Below the pieces are notes generated by a model. The model saw only the letters and a program-made list of their open reading frames with translations. It had not been told where the DNA came from and did not search any database. A DNA stretch of 64,000 nt from positions 203,402-267,401 of the forward strand of contig JBCCFL010000001.1 in the NCBI GenBank assembly GCA_039029735.1, given 5' to 3'. Below are positions 26,759-34,595 of the stretch, piece after piece. Made by a program: the position numbers and the translations under genes. Each line of letters starts with the position of its first letter. Position 1 is the first letter of the stretch. Source of the stretch: CADEDH01 sp039029735. Its GTDB lineage: Bacteria > Actinomycetota > Acidimicrobiia > Acidimicrobiales > SZUA-35.

Positions 26759-27682
26759 CTACCCGTTCCGCTGGTAGGAGTTGCCGAGTTCGTCGTTGAC
26801 GACCAGGGCACCACCGGGGGCGAGCGGCACAACGAAGTCTTCCTCGACCACCCGAGTGCTGAACGACCAGCCCTCCGGCATCTCGAGGCGGTCACCCAAG
26901 GTGGGCAGGTCCGCTGGCGTGAGAGTGGGGTCCGCGAACAGGGCGTAGGACTGCATGGTGTAGACGTTGCCGTCCGGATCGGTCAGCTCGTAGATCTCGG
27001 TACCGGCCTGGAAGGCCCATGTGGTCGTCCGCACGACCAGACTCGGGGTGTAGTACACGGGATCGACGTCGTCCCCGTCGACCGTGGCCAGCAGGGCCAT
27101 GGAGATGTCGCCGAATTGGCGGGCCACCGCTTCTCCACCGGCGGCAGTGCCGACGCCGCCCTCGCCCGCCCCGGTTTCGGCGGAGCCGTCGACCGTGAAG
27201 TACCGGGGGCCATTCATGTGGATCGAGGTGGCGTTGCTCTCGGCCGCAATCGCGTCGGGATCGAGCGCGTCCCAATCCGCCTGATCGCACGGGTCGAGGC
27301 CCGGGGTACCCCAAACCTCGGTGACCAGCTCCCCGTCCTCGCCGGGCACCGACATGAGGATCTCGCAGTAGCGGAAGCCGTTCAGGCTCATCGAGGCGCC
27401 GGCAGGAGAAGTTGCCGCCGCGGCATCATCGCTCGCCGCAGCATCATCGCTCGCCGGGGCCTCGTCGGCGGCTGCGTCCTCGGAGGTCTCGCCTTCGGCG
27501 TCGGACACCGCATCCGCATCAGCGTCGTCGTCGGCGTCGTCGTCGGCCGAGGCATCGCCGTCGGTTGTCGCGTCCTCGACAACGTCGGCTGTTTCCTCGG
27601 TTGCGTCAGTCTCGTCGTCGCTGCCACACGCAGCGAGGAGTAGCGCGATCGCCAGCAGCGCTGGCCCTGTGATCTTCATCAT
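26759..27682 (-). CDS. Acidic lipoprotein of unknown function
   Basis: ATG 27682 (or 27679) with GGAAGGA upstream; 307 residues. Signal peptide with lipobox LLLAAC near residues 15-20, then an Asp/Glu/Ala-rich linker to about residue 80, including repeated DDAAASDDAA, then a globular domain with GGALVVNDELGN at the end. The linker is likely flexible spacing from the membrane. An 18-bp palindrome shared with the neighbouring two-component operon lies about 155 bp upstream, so it may be a target of that system. No family recognised. Confidence 0.75.
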   Translation of the reverse strand: MMKITGPALLAIALLLAACGSDDETDATEETADVVEDATTDGDASADDDADDDADADAVSDAEGETSEDAAADEAPASDDAAASDDAAAATSPAGASMSLNGFRYCEILMSVPGEDGELVTEVWGTPGLDPCDQADWDALDPDAIAAESNATSIHMNGPRYFTVDGSAETGAGEGGVGTAAGGEAVARQFGDISMALLATVDGDDVDPVYYTPSLVVRTTTWAFQAGTEIYELTDPDGNVYTMQSYALFADPTLTPADLPTLGDRLEMPEGWSFSTRVVEEDFVVPLAPGGALVVNDELGNSYQRNG

Positions 27683-27835
27683 CTCCGGGGTTCCTTCCGG
27701 TTGGCGGTGGCGGGCACCGGCCACGAATGTTGCCTGTCGCTCGCCACCACCGAGGTCACGGTGGCGGTGAGCGATCATGGGCTCATCGTCGAGGATCGGA
27801 CCCCAGCGGGAATCCTTCACCGGGAGGCTTCGCCA

Positions 27836-27853
27836 CTACTCCCCTGGGAGTAG
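27836..27853. promoter_or_regulatory. Operator-like palindrome, copy A (CTACTCC-N4-GGAGTAG)
   Basis: CTACTCC at 27836-27842, CCTG, GGAGTAG at 27847-27853. It has the same 7-bp arms and spacer length as the copy at 29879-29896. Upstream of the lipoprotein gene and 42 bp past the response regulator stop. No T-tract follows. Confidence 0.65.
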
Positions 27854-27894
27854 CTGAGGCGAATCAACTGAGGGCGCAAGGCCGAACCGGCCGA

Positions 27895-28563
27895 TCAGAG
27901 ATCGTCGAGCCGGGTCAGGCCGGTTTTGAACGCCATGGCCACGAGCTGGGCCCGATCGCGGGCGTGCAGCTTCGTCATCGCCCGACTCACATGGGTCTTG
28001 GCCGTGAGTGGCGACAGGAAGAGGGTCTCGGCGATCTCAGTGTTGGAGAGCCCCTTCCCCACCAGCCCGACCACCTCGCGCTCTCGGGCCGTCAGATGTT
28101 GGAGCATCTCGTCGTCGACCGGTACCGAGGCCGGTCTGTCGTCCAGAGAGGCCAGCAGTGCCCGGGTCGCCTTGGGCGTCAGCAAGGCGTCGCCAGCCGC
28201 CACCACACGGATGGCGTCGAGCAAGACATCGGGGTCAACCCCCTTGTCGAGGAATCCACTCGCTCCGGCGCCCATGGCGGCCACCACGTTCTCGTCGAGC
28301 TCGAAGGTCGTCAACATGATCACCCGCACGCCGGCCAGATCGTCGTCGTCGGTGATCGCCCTGGTCGCTGCGATGCCGTCCTGACCAGGCATGCGTATGT
28401 CCATGAGCACCACGTCAGCACGCTCCGCCCGAACGACCGCCGGCGCCTCGGCTCCGTCGTCGGCTTCGCCGACGACCTCGAGGTCGGGGGCCGAGTCGAT
28501 GATGGCCTTGAACCCCTTGCGGATCAGAGCCTGATCGTCCACCAGCACCACTCGCACCGTCAT
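27895..28563 (-). CDS. NarL/LuxR-type response regulator
   Basis: 222 residues. Receiver domain with DD near residues 9-10 (LVDDQ), phosphoacceptor Asp in VVLMDIRMPG, Thr in LTTFE and Lys in FLDKGV; C-terminal LuxR helix-turn-helix LTAREREVVGLVGKGLSNTE followed by SPLTAKTHVSRAMTKL. Its ATG overlaps the kinase stop (ATGA). Candidate binding sites are the two matching palindromes that flank the pair, which would allow autoregulation. Confidence 0.95.
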   Translation of the reverse strand: MTVRVVLVDDQALIRKGFKAIIDSAPDLEVVGEADDGAEAPAVVRAERADVVLMDIRMPGQDGIAATRAITDDDDLAGVRVIMLTTFELDENVVAAMGAGASGFLDKGVDPDVLLDAIRVVAAGDALLTPKATRALLASLDDRPASVPVDDEMLQHLTAREREVVGLVGKGLSNTEIAETLFLSPLTAKTHVSRAMTKLHARDRAQLVAMAFKTGLTRLDDL

Positions 28564-29828
28564 TCGACGACCTCTCGATCGACAACGCTCTGATTGACGG
28601 CGGCGGGTAGCCAGGCATCGACCACGAAGGAGCCGTCGACCTCCCGAGCTGCCAGGTGACCTCCATTGGCCACAGCTCGCTCGCGCATGCCGATGAGACC
28701 GTGACCAGCACCGTGTTCGTTGTGCCCGTTGTGCCCGTTATAACCATTGTCGCCGGAAGAATCCCTCAGCGGGTTGGTGACCCGGATGACGAGTCGATCA
28801 GCATCCCAGTCGGTGACCAGATGGACGAGGCCCGAGCCGTGCTTTGCGGCGTTGGTCAACGCCTCCTGCACGATCCGGTAGCACGCCAGGGAGACCGCCG
28901 GGGCGAGTGGTCGAGCGACACCCGTGCGAGCCCACTGCACGTCGAGCCCGGCCGAGCGGATCGTCTCGACGAGTTGGGGCAGCTGGTCAACAGTCGGGAC
29001 CGAGGAGGTGAGTGCCTCGTCGCTGTCATCGTGGCGAAGCACGCTCAGCAGGCCCCGCAACTCCTCCAGCACAGTCTTGCCTGCGGTGCGGGCCGCAATG
29101 AGTGACTGCTCGGCCCCGTCGGGATCGTCACGCAGCAGGTGGAGGGCTGCGCCCGTTTGCACGTTCATCACTGAGAGGTTGTGGGCCAGGAGATCGTGCA
29201 GCTCACGGGCGATCGTCAACCGCTCCTCGCTCACGTGTTGGCGGGTCTGGGCCTCCGTGGCGAGCAAGGCGGAGCGGACCTGAGCCTCGGCTGATTCTTG
29301 CGCGCGCCGCCACGACCTGACGGCATCGGCGACACCGACCGCCACGGCGGCCCAGGCAATGAAGATGACGGCCCGTGCGTCTCCGAAGTTGTCGACGTCG
29401 CCGATACCCAAACCCATGGCGTACAGACCGGCTGCACTAACGGCTCCCAGCCCGACCGCGGGCCACCGCTCGAGCCGGACACACACCGTCGACAGCAGCA
29501 CGAGACCGGCGAACACGAGCAACGTCGGGCGTTCATACACCGCAACGAACGCGGCCGATCCCGCAGCGGCGAGGCCGAAGAGCACCTTCGGCCACCGACT
29601 CCGCAGCGCCAGCAGCACGAACGCAGCGACACCGGCTGCCCCGTCTGCTGGACCGACATCGAACGAGTCCGGCGTTCCGTAGCTGAGGGCGAAGCCGCCG
29701 CAGATGACGGCGACTGCGACGACGAAGTCGAAGCGGCGGGCGTCATCCCGCAGCCACGTCATGACCCGTGCGCCGGTCGAATCGCTCACACGGCCTGGCC
29801 GAGGTAGAGGTGAGACACTGCGACTCAT
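28560..29828 (-). CDS. NarL-type sensor histidine kinase (HisKA_3)
   Basis: From ATG 29828 the product is 422 residues (ATG 29831 is adjacent; GTG 29786 also possible). About six N-terminal membrane segments (to about residue 160) lead to the HisKA_3 box with the phospho-His in ARELHDLLAHN, and a short ATPase domain (VQEALTNAAKHG; GHGLIGMRERA). Before the last motif there is a 9-bp repeat giving NGY-NGH-NGH-NEH. Little extracytoplasmic sequence, so it probably senses a membrane signal. Coupled to the regulator gene. Confidence 0.92.
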   Translation of the reverse strand: MSRSVSPLPRPGRVSDSTGARVMTWLRDDARRFDFVVAVAVICGGFALSYGTPDSFDVGPADGAAGVAAFVLLALRSRWPKVLFGLAAAGSAAFVAVYERPTLLVFAGLVLLSTVCVRLERWPAVGLGAVSAAGLYAMGLGIGDVDNFGDARAVIFIAWAAVAVGVADAVRSWRRAQESAEAQVRSALLATEAQTRQHVSEERLTIARELHDLLAHNLSVMNVQTGAALHLLRDDPDGAEQSLIAARTAGKTVLEELRGLLSVLRHDDSDEALTSSVPTVDQLPQLVETIRSAGLDVQWARTGVARPLAPAVSLACYRIVQEALTNAAKHGSGLVHLVTDWDADRLVIRVTNPLRDSSGDNGYNGHNGHNEHGAGHGLIGMRERAVANGGHLAAREVDGSFVVDAWLPAAVNQSVVDREVVE

Positions 29829-29874
29829 CATCGCAGACCGTCGCCGGCATCGGCATCCTTCAGGGGAAGTGTGT

Positions 29875-29900
29875 GTGACTACTCCCCACGGAGTAGTCAC
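29875..29900. promoter_or_regulatory. Operator-like palindrome, copy B (extended)
   Basis: Perfect 11-bp arms GTGACTACTCC (29875-29885) and GGAGTAGTCAC (29890-29900) around CCAC. The inner part, CTACTCC-N4-GGAGTAG, is identical in arms and spacing to 27836-27853. It lies 47 bp before the kinase start. It could also end the upstream transcript, but no T-run follows. Confidence 0.7.
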
Positions 29901-29915
29901 ATGTCCGCTCCGCTC

Positions 29916-30938
29916 TCAGCCGGGCCGCGCTCCGTGGTCCTCACGGCGATGATCATCGGCCAGCTCCACCAGGTTCTGCTGATCCACCGAGGTGGCCGGC
30001 ACCTCGGCCACCTTGCAGTCGGTGACGGCCCGGAGCGTGGAGGTTCGGGCACCACCTTCGAGGATCGCCCGCTCGCCGACGACGGCCCCCGGGCCGAGCT
30101 CGGCCACCGGCTCACCGTCCACCTCTGCCACCAGGAGGCCGTTGAGGAGCAGGTAGAGCTCGTGGCCTGGATCTCCCTGCTCGGTGAGCAGATCTCCGGC
30201 CGCTACCCGCCGAATGACGGGCGGAGCTGCGCCCCTCATGATCTGTTCCTGGAGCTGGCGTTCGAGGGCCGTCTCCACCTCGGTGACGAGGGCCGGCGAG
30301 TCCTCACTCCCCCACGGCGTCCGGCTCCCGAACGATTCGTTCATCCATCGCTTGTACTCGGCAAGGCTGCTCTTGGCCGCCAGGTCGCCGTCGTGGCCAA
30401 ACACCCAATGGCGCGGGAAGCCCGACGCGCCGGTCATCGAGCCCTCGTGGCTGCCGTCGACGTTGATGGTGAGTTCGAGGGTGGTCCACACGATCGGTGC
30501 CGAGTACTGGACGAACGGCGGACGTTTGACCGTTCTGGGCATCGGTGCGCCGGTTCGACCTCCGACCGTCTGCACGAAGCGGGCGGATGTGGCCGTCACC
30601 TCCGGTTCGGCCTGCAGATCGGGCAGCGGTGTGGCCGGCACGGTGACGGCCCCGACACCGAGTTCGACGGTGGTGGCACCGATGTGGCCCCCTCCGCAGT
30701 AGCCGGCATCGGTGATCGCCCCATCCTCCACTTCGATCCACGCCCGGAGCTGGTTGGCGAATCGGAATCTGTCGGCGAGGCGGAGTTCGTCGATCGCACC
30801 CGGCAGATCGGCACCGAGACTGTCAGGGGGCGGCGGGTCGTGATGCGCCATCTTCATCCGAGTGGCGATCCGGCCCATTCCCTCTAGCAGGTCCGAGGGG
30901 ATCCATGAGACGGTGTTGATGCTGCGCTCGATTCGCAT
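29916..30938 (-). CDS. cNMP-binding-domain protein
   Basis: 340 residues from ATG 30938 with AGGAGG 10 bases upstream. The last 90 residues are a cyclic-nucleotide-binding fold: AAGDLLTEQGDPGHELYLLL, LGPGAVVGERAILEGGART (with the Glu and Arg of the phosphate-binding cassette) and STLRAV. The first 240 residues are a separate domain of unknown family with IVWTTLELTINVDGS near the middle. No DNA-binding domain is seen. Last gene of the leftward molybdoenzyme operon. Confidence 0.75.
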   Translation of the reverse strand: MRIERSINTVSWIPSDLLEGMGRIATRMKMAHHDPPPPDSLGADLPGAIDELRLADRFRFANQLRAWIEVEDGAITDAGYCGGGHIGATTVELGVGAVTVPATPLPDLQAEPEVTATSARFVQTVGGRTGAPMPRTVKRPPFVQYSAPIVWTTLELTINVDGSHEGSMTGASGFPRHWVFGHDGDLAAKSSLAEYKRWMNESFGSRTPWGSEDSPALVTEVETALERQLQEQIMRGAAPPVIRRVAAGDLLTEQGDPGHELYLLLNGLLVAEVDGEPVAELGPGAVVGERAILEGGARTSTLRAVTDCKVAEVPATSVDQQNLVELADDHRREDHGARPG

Positions 30939-31032
30939 GATCGATCTGCCTCCTGTCGATCGGTGTCTCCAAGCGTGCGACGGCCAACGGCCCACCGACA
31001 GGGTGCTTCCCCGCCAGATGTCTACGTGCCAG

Positions 31033-31050
31033 CACCCCCTCCCAGGGGTG
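31033..31050 (-). terminator. Possible weak hairpin after the phytoene-dehydrogenase-like gene
   Basis: CACCCC-N6-GGGGTG, 8 bp past the gene's stop at 31059. No T-tract, so termination is doubtful; transcription may continue into the cNMP-domain gene 121 bp downstream. Confidence 0.3.
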
Positions 31051-31058
31051 GCCAACGA

Positions 31059-32480
31059 TCATCCTGCGTCGAGCGAGCGGAGTGCGGTTCTGGCTGCGTT
31101 GTAGCCACACATTCCGTGGGCGCCGGCCCCCGGCGGCGTGGCGGCCGAGCACAAGAACACACCCGGTACCCCGGTGGAATAGGGGTCGAGCGTGGCTCGG
31201 GGCCGGAACACGAGCTGGCGAGCGTGGGTCGCCCCGGTGACGATGTCGCCGCCCACGAAGTTGGCGTTGCCGTCGGCGATCTGGGTGGTGGAGGTGACGT
31301 GCCGTGCGTGCACCCGATCACGGAAGCCAGGAGCGAAGCGTTCGATCTGGGCTTCGATTGCGGCGGTGGCATCGCCGGTGTAGCCCGCAGGCACGTGGGC
31401 GTAGCCATACACCGGGTGGACGTTGCCGTTCGCCCTGGTGGGGTCGGCGACGGACTGCTGGCACACGAGCACGAACGGTCGCTCCGGCATCCGGCCCTGT
31501 GCGCAGAGCCGCTCGGCGGCTGCGATGTGCTCGAAGCGTCCGCCGACGTGCACGGTGCCGGCGCGTCGGGCCGGTTCATGCTGCCAGGGGATGCCATCCT
31601 CCACAGCCCAGTCGACTTTGAAGGCGGCCGCACCGTGCCGGTAGCGGGTGAAGGCGCGCTCAACGCCCCGGGGGAGGCGGTCGCCGATGATCCTCACTGC
31701 GGCCCCTGGGGCGACGTCGAGCATGACGAGGTCGGGCTCGCGCCCCAGCTCGGCAAGCGACCCAACCCGTACCTCGACCTCGGTGCGCCCGCCCAACTCG
31801 ACGAGCTGCGAGGTCATGGCCGCAGCGATCGCCCCAGAGCCTCCCTCGGCAACCGGCCAGCCGTAGGCGTGAGCCGCCGTACCGAGACCGAGGCCGATGG
31901 CCGAAGACATCACCGAGGTGAGCGGCCGGAAGGCATGCGCCGCCAGACCGCCCCACAGCGCCTGCGCCTCCTCGCGTTCCCAGCGCCGGGCGAGGAGCCC
32001 TGCGGGCAGCGTCGCTCGAAGACCGAACCGCGCCATGCCGAGCGGATGGTCAGGGCGCCGGAGGATCGGTTGCAAGATGTCCTGCGAGAGGTCGGTGAAG
32101 CGTTCGGTGGCGGAGCCGAACACCGCCTGCCACCCCGGGGCATCGGGCCCGAGGCCAGCCGCCGTGTCGGCCACCGACCGCACCGCGAATGCCCCACCGC
32201 CGACATCGAGCGGGTGTGCGTACTCGACGTCCGCCCACCGCCATCGCAGCCCATGCGCAGCGAGGTCGAATCGTCGAGCGAATGCGCTGTCGACTGCGAA
32301 GGGGTGAGCGGCGGAACACAGGTCGTGGGTGAGCCCGGGCAGCGTGAGCTCCCCGCTGCGCACACCACCGCCGATCGCCCCCGTGGCTTCGAGCACGACG
32401 ACCTCCACGCCTGCGTCCGCAAGTGTGATGGCGGCGGCCAGCCCGTTCGGCCCGCTCCCGACGACGACGGCCGAGGTCAC
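31059..32480 (-). CDS. Phytoene-dehydrogenase-like FAD oxidoreductase
   Basis: 473 residues from GTG. N-terminal FAD site VVVGSGPNGLAAAITLADAG with the acidic end VVVLEA and IGGGVRS, all typical of CrtI-type desaturases/isomerases. The C-terminal GVFLCSAATPPGAGAHGMCG is the second FAD contact. Not next to other carotenoid genes; in this operon it may act on a different polyene, quinone or hydrophobic substrate. Probably membrane-associated without true membrane helices. Confidence 0.88.
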   Translation of the reverse strand: MTSAVVVGSGPNGLAAAITLADAGVEVVVLEATGAIGGGVRSGELTLPGLTHDLCSAAHPFAVDSAFARRFDLAAHGLRWRWADVEYAHPLDVGGGAFAVRSVADTAAGLGPDAPGWQAVFGSATERFTDLSQDILQPILRRPDHPLGMARFGLRATLPAGLLARRWEREEAQALWGGLAAHAFRPLTSVMSSAIGLGLGTAAHAYGWPVAEGGSGAIAAAMTSQLVELGGRTEVEVRVGSLAELGREPDLVMLDVAPGAAVRIIGDRLPRGVERAFTRYRHGAAAFKVDWAVEDGIPWQHEPARRAGTVHVGGRFEHIAAAERLCAQGRMPERPFVLVCQQSVADPTRANGNVHPVYGYAHVPAGYTGDATAAIEAQIERFAPGFRDRVHARHVTSTTQIADGNANFVGGDIVTGATHARQLVFRPRATLDPYSTGVPGVFLCSAATPPGAGAHGMCGYNAARTALRSLDAG

Positions 32481-32537
32481 GGCAGGCCTCTCATTCGCTG
32501 TGCAGTCGGATCGTTGTCAACAACCCGGCAATCGTAC

Positions 32538-34316
32538 TCAGTCGGCGCCGCGGGCCTCGGTGACGAGTTCCTTGAGCTCTTGGAGATGGTTGTCGTACAC
32601 CTGGCGCGGCGTGGCCCCATGCTTGATCGCCACCGCTGCGGCGGCGGCCGTCGCAATGGCATGCTGCGCGCCGTTGCCCATGAACTTGCACACCGAACCG
32701 GCCACGTGGGTCACGCTGATGTGCTTGCCCGCCATCATCAGGTTCGACACGTGCGCTGAGTACAGGCAACGGAACGGGATGTCGAACGGCTCCTCGTCGC
32801 GGGTGTCCCACGTCCAGTCCTTCAGCCGGAAGTCGTAGTCCTCGTGGATGGGGTGGTGCAGGCAGAACGCACCCGAGTTCTCGACCACGGCATCGGGGAA
32901 CTCCACGTGATCTCTGATGTCGTTCTCGGAGAGCACGTGGTCGCCGATGTAGCGCCTGAACTCGCCCTGGCCGGCGACGTGTCCCACCCAGTCGAACTCC
33001 AGATTCGCCCACTGGTCGGGCTCCATCGTCTTGACGTTCCACATGGTGCCGTAGACGGCTCGGAGGAGATGGTCACGGATGTGCTCGCCCTCGGTGTAGG
33101 GGTCGCACCACTGGCCGTACTCCCAGTAGTGGGTGAGGCGGCGGGTGAGGTTGGCGAAGTCGTCATCCTCGGGTGGCCGGAACGACTCCACCACGGGGCC
33201 ATCGCCATTGTCTTTGCCGGGCTCTCTCGCCTGGCCGCCGAGGTCGGCGAAGTCCTTCGCCACCTCCGTCGCCCACGGAACCGCCGGGAACTCGACGGGC
33301 TCATCGGCCATCCGGGTCCGAAAGAAGATCGTGTGGCCGTGGTGTTGATCCAGGCGCTCCGGCGGGGCGTGGCTCTCGCCGTACTCATGAGCCGCCTCGA
33401 TACCGAACATCGTGGGCGCGCCGGCCAGGATGCCCAGGATCGCCGTGCCGGTGCAGTCGATGAACTGCGACCCCGAGATCCTTATCTCACGGCCCGAGAT
33501 CGCTTCTCGAGCATCGATCGACTCGATGACGTCACCACTGGTCGACACGCCGAACACCTGGTGGTGGAGGAAGACCGTGGCGTCGGGTTCCGATTCCAGG
33601 AGCCGTCCGACCTGGAGGTCGCCGTCGGGGGTTCGGGCGATGGCCTCTGCCACGGTCGAGCCCTTCTCACCTCGCGGCCCGATCCCGATCTCGACACTGG
33701 CGTTGCCGCCGAGCACGGGGCGGTTCTGCACTACGGCAACGCGTAATCCGAGGCGCGCCGCCACGAGTGCGCCGACCGACCCTGTCACCCCTCCCCCGAC
33801 CACAACGACGTCGAAGGGCCCTTCAGGCAATGGGTCGTCGGGGAGGCCTCGAAGTCGGCGCCGCCAGGCCCGGGCCTCGGGGCCGGCTCCCTCGACCGGT
33901 TCATGACCGTTGCGGCTCAGGAAGATCGCGTCGCAGCGCCCTTCGAACCCGGTCAGATCGTGCAGGGTGACATCGAGTGGACCAGCGTCGAGTTCGACCG
34001 ATCCCGCCGCTTCCCAGCCCCAGTCCTGCCCGTTGGCCCCGAACGCTGTGCCGAGTGTGTGGCTCCCGAGCGAGACCTCGAACCGGCCGGGGTGATGGGC
34101 CGGAACCCAGTCCTTCGCCCGCACCCACACCGAGTAGGCGCCGGTGGCGGGGATGTGAACGACGGTGTGTGCATCGGCCACCGGAGCACCCATGCCGTGG
34201 GCGAGCAGGTACGGCGAGCCCATCTCCAGGTCGAACTGCGAGTCGAGCACCCAACCGCCGTACTCGTCGAACTCCTCTGCCTCGATCAGCACGTCGCCGA
34301 CCTGCGAGTCACTCAT
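32538..34316 (-). CDS. FAD-dependent oxidoreductase with N-terminal carbohydrate-binding-like domain
   Basis: 592 residues; AGGAGG 7 bases before ATG. Residues 1-135 look like a galactose-binding/CBM35-type beta sandwich (VLIEAEEFD, then AYSVWVRAKDW). After a short linker the FAD motif VVVVGGGVTGSVGALVAARL begins at about 170, with FIDCTGTAILG and LMMAGKHISVTHVAGS, matching the FAD_oxidored (GidA/thiazole-like) group. Cytosolic by sequence. The fusion suggests the flavin domain acts on a glycan or glycosylated compound; that is inference. Confidence 0.85.
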   Translation of the reverse strand: MSDSQVGDVLIEAEEFDEYGGWVLDSQFDLEMGSPYLLAHGMGAPVADAHTVVHIPATGAYSVWVRAKDWVPAHHPGRFEVSLGSHTLGTAFGANGQDWGWEAAGSVELDAGPLDVTLHDLTGFEGRCDAIFLSRNGHEPVEGAGPEARAWRRRLRGLPDDPLPEGPFDVVVVGGGVTGSVGALVAARLGLRVAVVQNRPVLGGNASVEIGIGPRGEKGSTVAEAIARTPDGDLQVGRLLESEPDATVFLHHQVFGVSTSGDVIESIDAREAISGREIRISGSQFIDCTGTAILGILAGAPTMFGIEAAHEYGESHAPPERLDQHHGHTIFFRTRMADEPVEFPAVPWATEVAKDFADLGGQAREPGKDNGDGPVVESFRPPEDDDFANLTRRLTHYWEYGQWCDPYTEGEHIRDHLLRAVYGTMWNVKTMEPDQWANLEFDWVGHVAGQGEFRRYIGDHVLSENDIRDHVEFPDAVVENSGAFCLHHPIHEDYDFRLKDWTWDTRDEEPFDIPFRCLYSAHVSNLMMAGKHISVTHVAGSVCKFMGNGAQHAIATAAAAAVAIKHGATPRQVYDNHLQELKELVTEARGAD

Positions 34317-34370
34317 CTTCCACCTCCTCGATCACATCGATCTGGTCTGGACCGTTCGGCACCGTGATCA

Positions 34371-34595
34371 TCACCGAGTGGAGCGGCTCACCACAATTTC
34401 CGGCACGTCGTCGGGGTGCTCCAGCTCGTCGAGGAGCGACGGGTCGGGCGCCGCTGCGGGGCTCTTCGCAACGAGCTTCTTGACAACGCCGTCGATGCCG
34501 TTCGCCTTGCGAGACAGGACTCGGGGCACCATTCGGCCCATGAGCGAGGTCTTGAACTCCAGCAGTCGGTGGCGCAGTTCGCTTCGCGCCGCCAT
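34371..34595 (-). CDS. Small hypothetical protein within molybdoenzyme operon
   Basis: 74 residues. ATG 34595 overlaps the upstream TGA by one base (TGATG); GTG 34598 would overlap it by four. The N-terminal half is basic and helical (LRHRLLEFKTSLMGRMVPRV), the C-terminal half acidic (DPSLLDELEHPDD). No membrane helix, Cys or known motif. Coupling to the molybdoenzyme suggests an assembly chaperone or small subunit, as occurs in other molybdoenzyme operons, but there is no direct sign of this. Confidence 0.6.
   Translation of the reverse strand: MAARSELRHRLLEFKTSLMGRMVPRVLSRKANGIDGVVKKLVAKSPAAAPDPSLLDELEHPDDVPEIVVSRSTR

Noticed and set aside
27412..27480. Repeated GCATCATCGCTCGCCG-like units
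   Set aside because: They are codon-level repeats of an Asp/Ala/Ser linker in the lipoprotein, without spacers, so not a CRISPR or regulatory array.
30963..32759. 598-codon plus-strand frame opposite the phytoene-dehydrogenase-like gene
   Set aside because: Composition is typical of antisense frames in GC-rich DNA; the minus strand carries an intact FAD enzyme.
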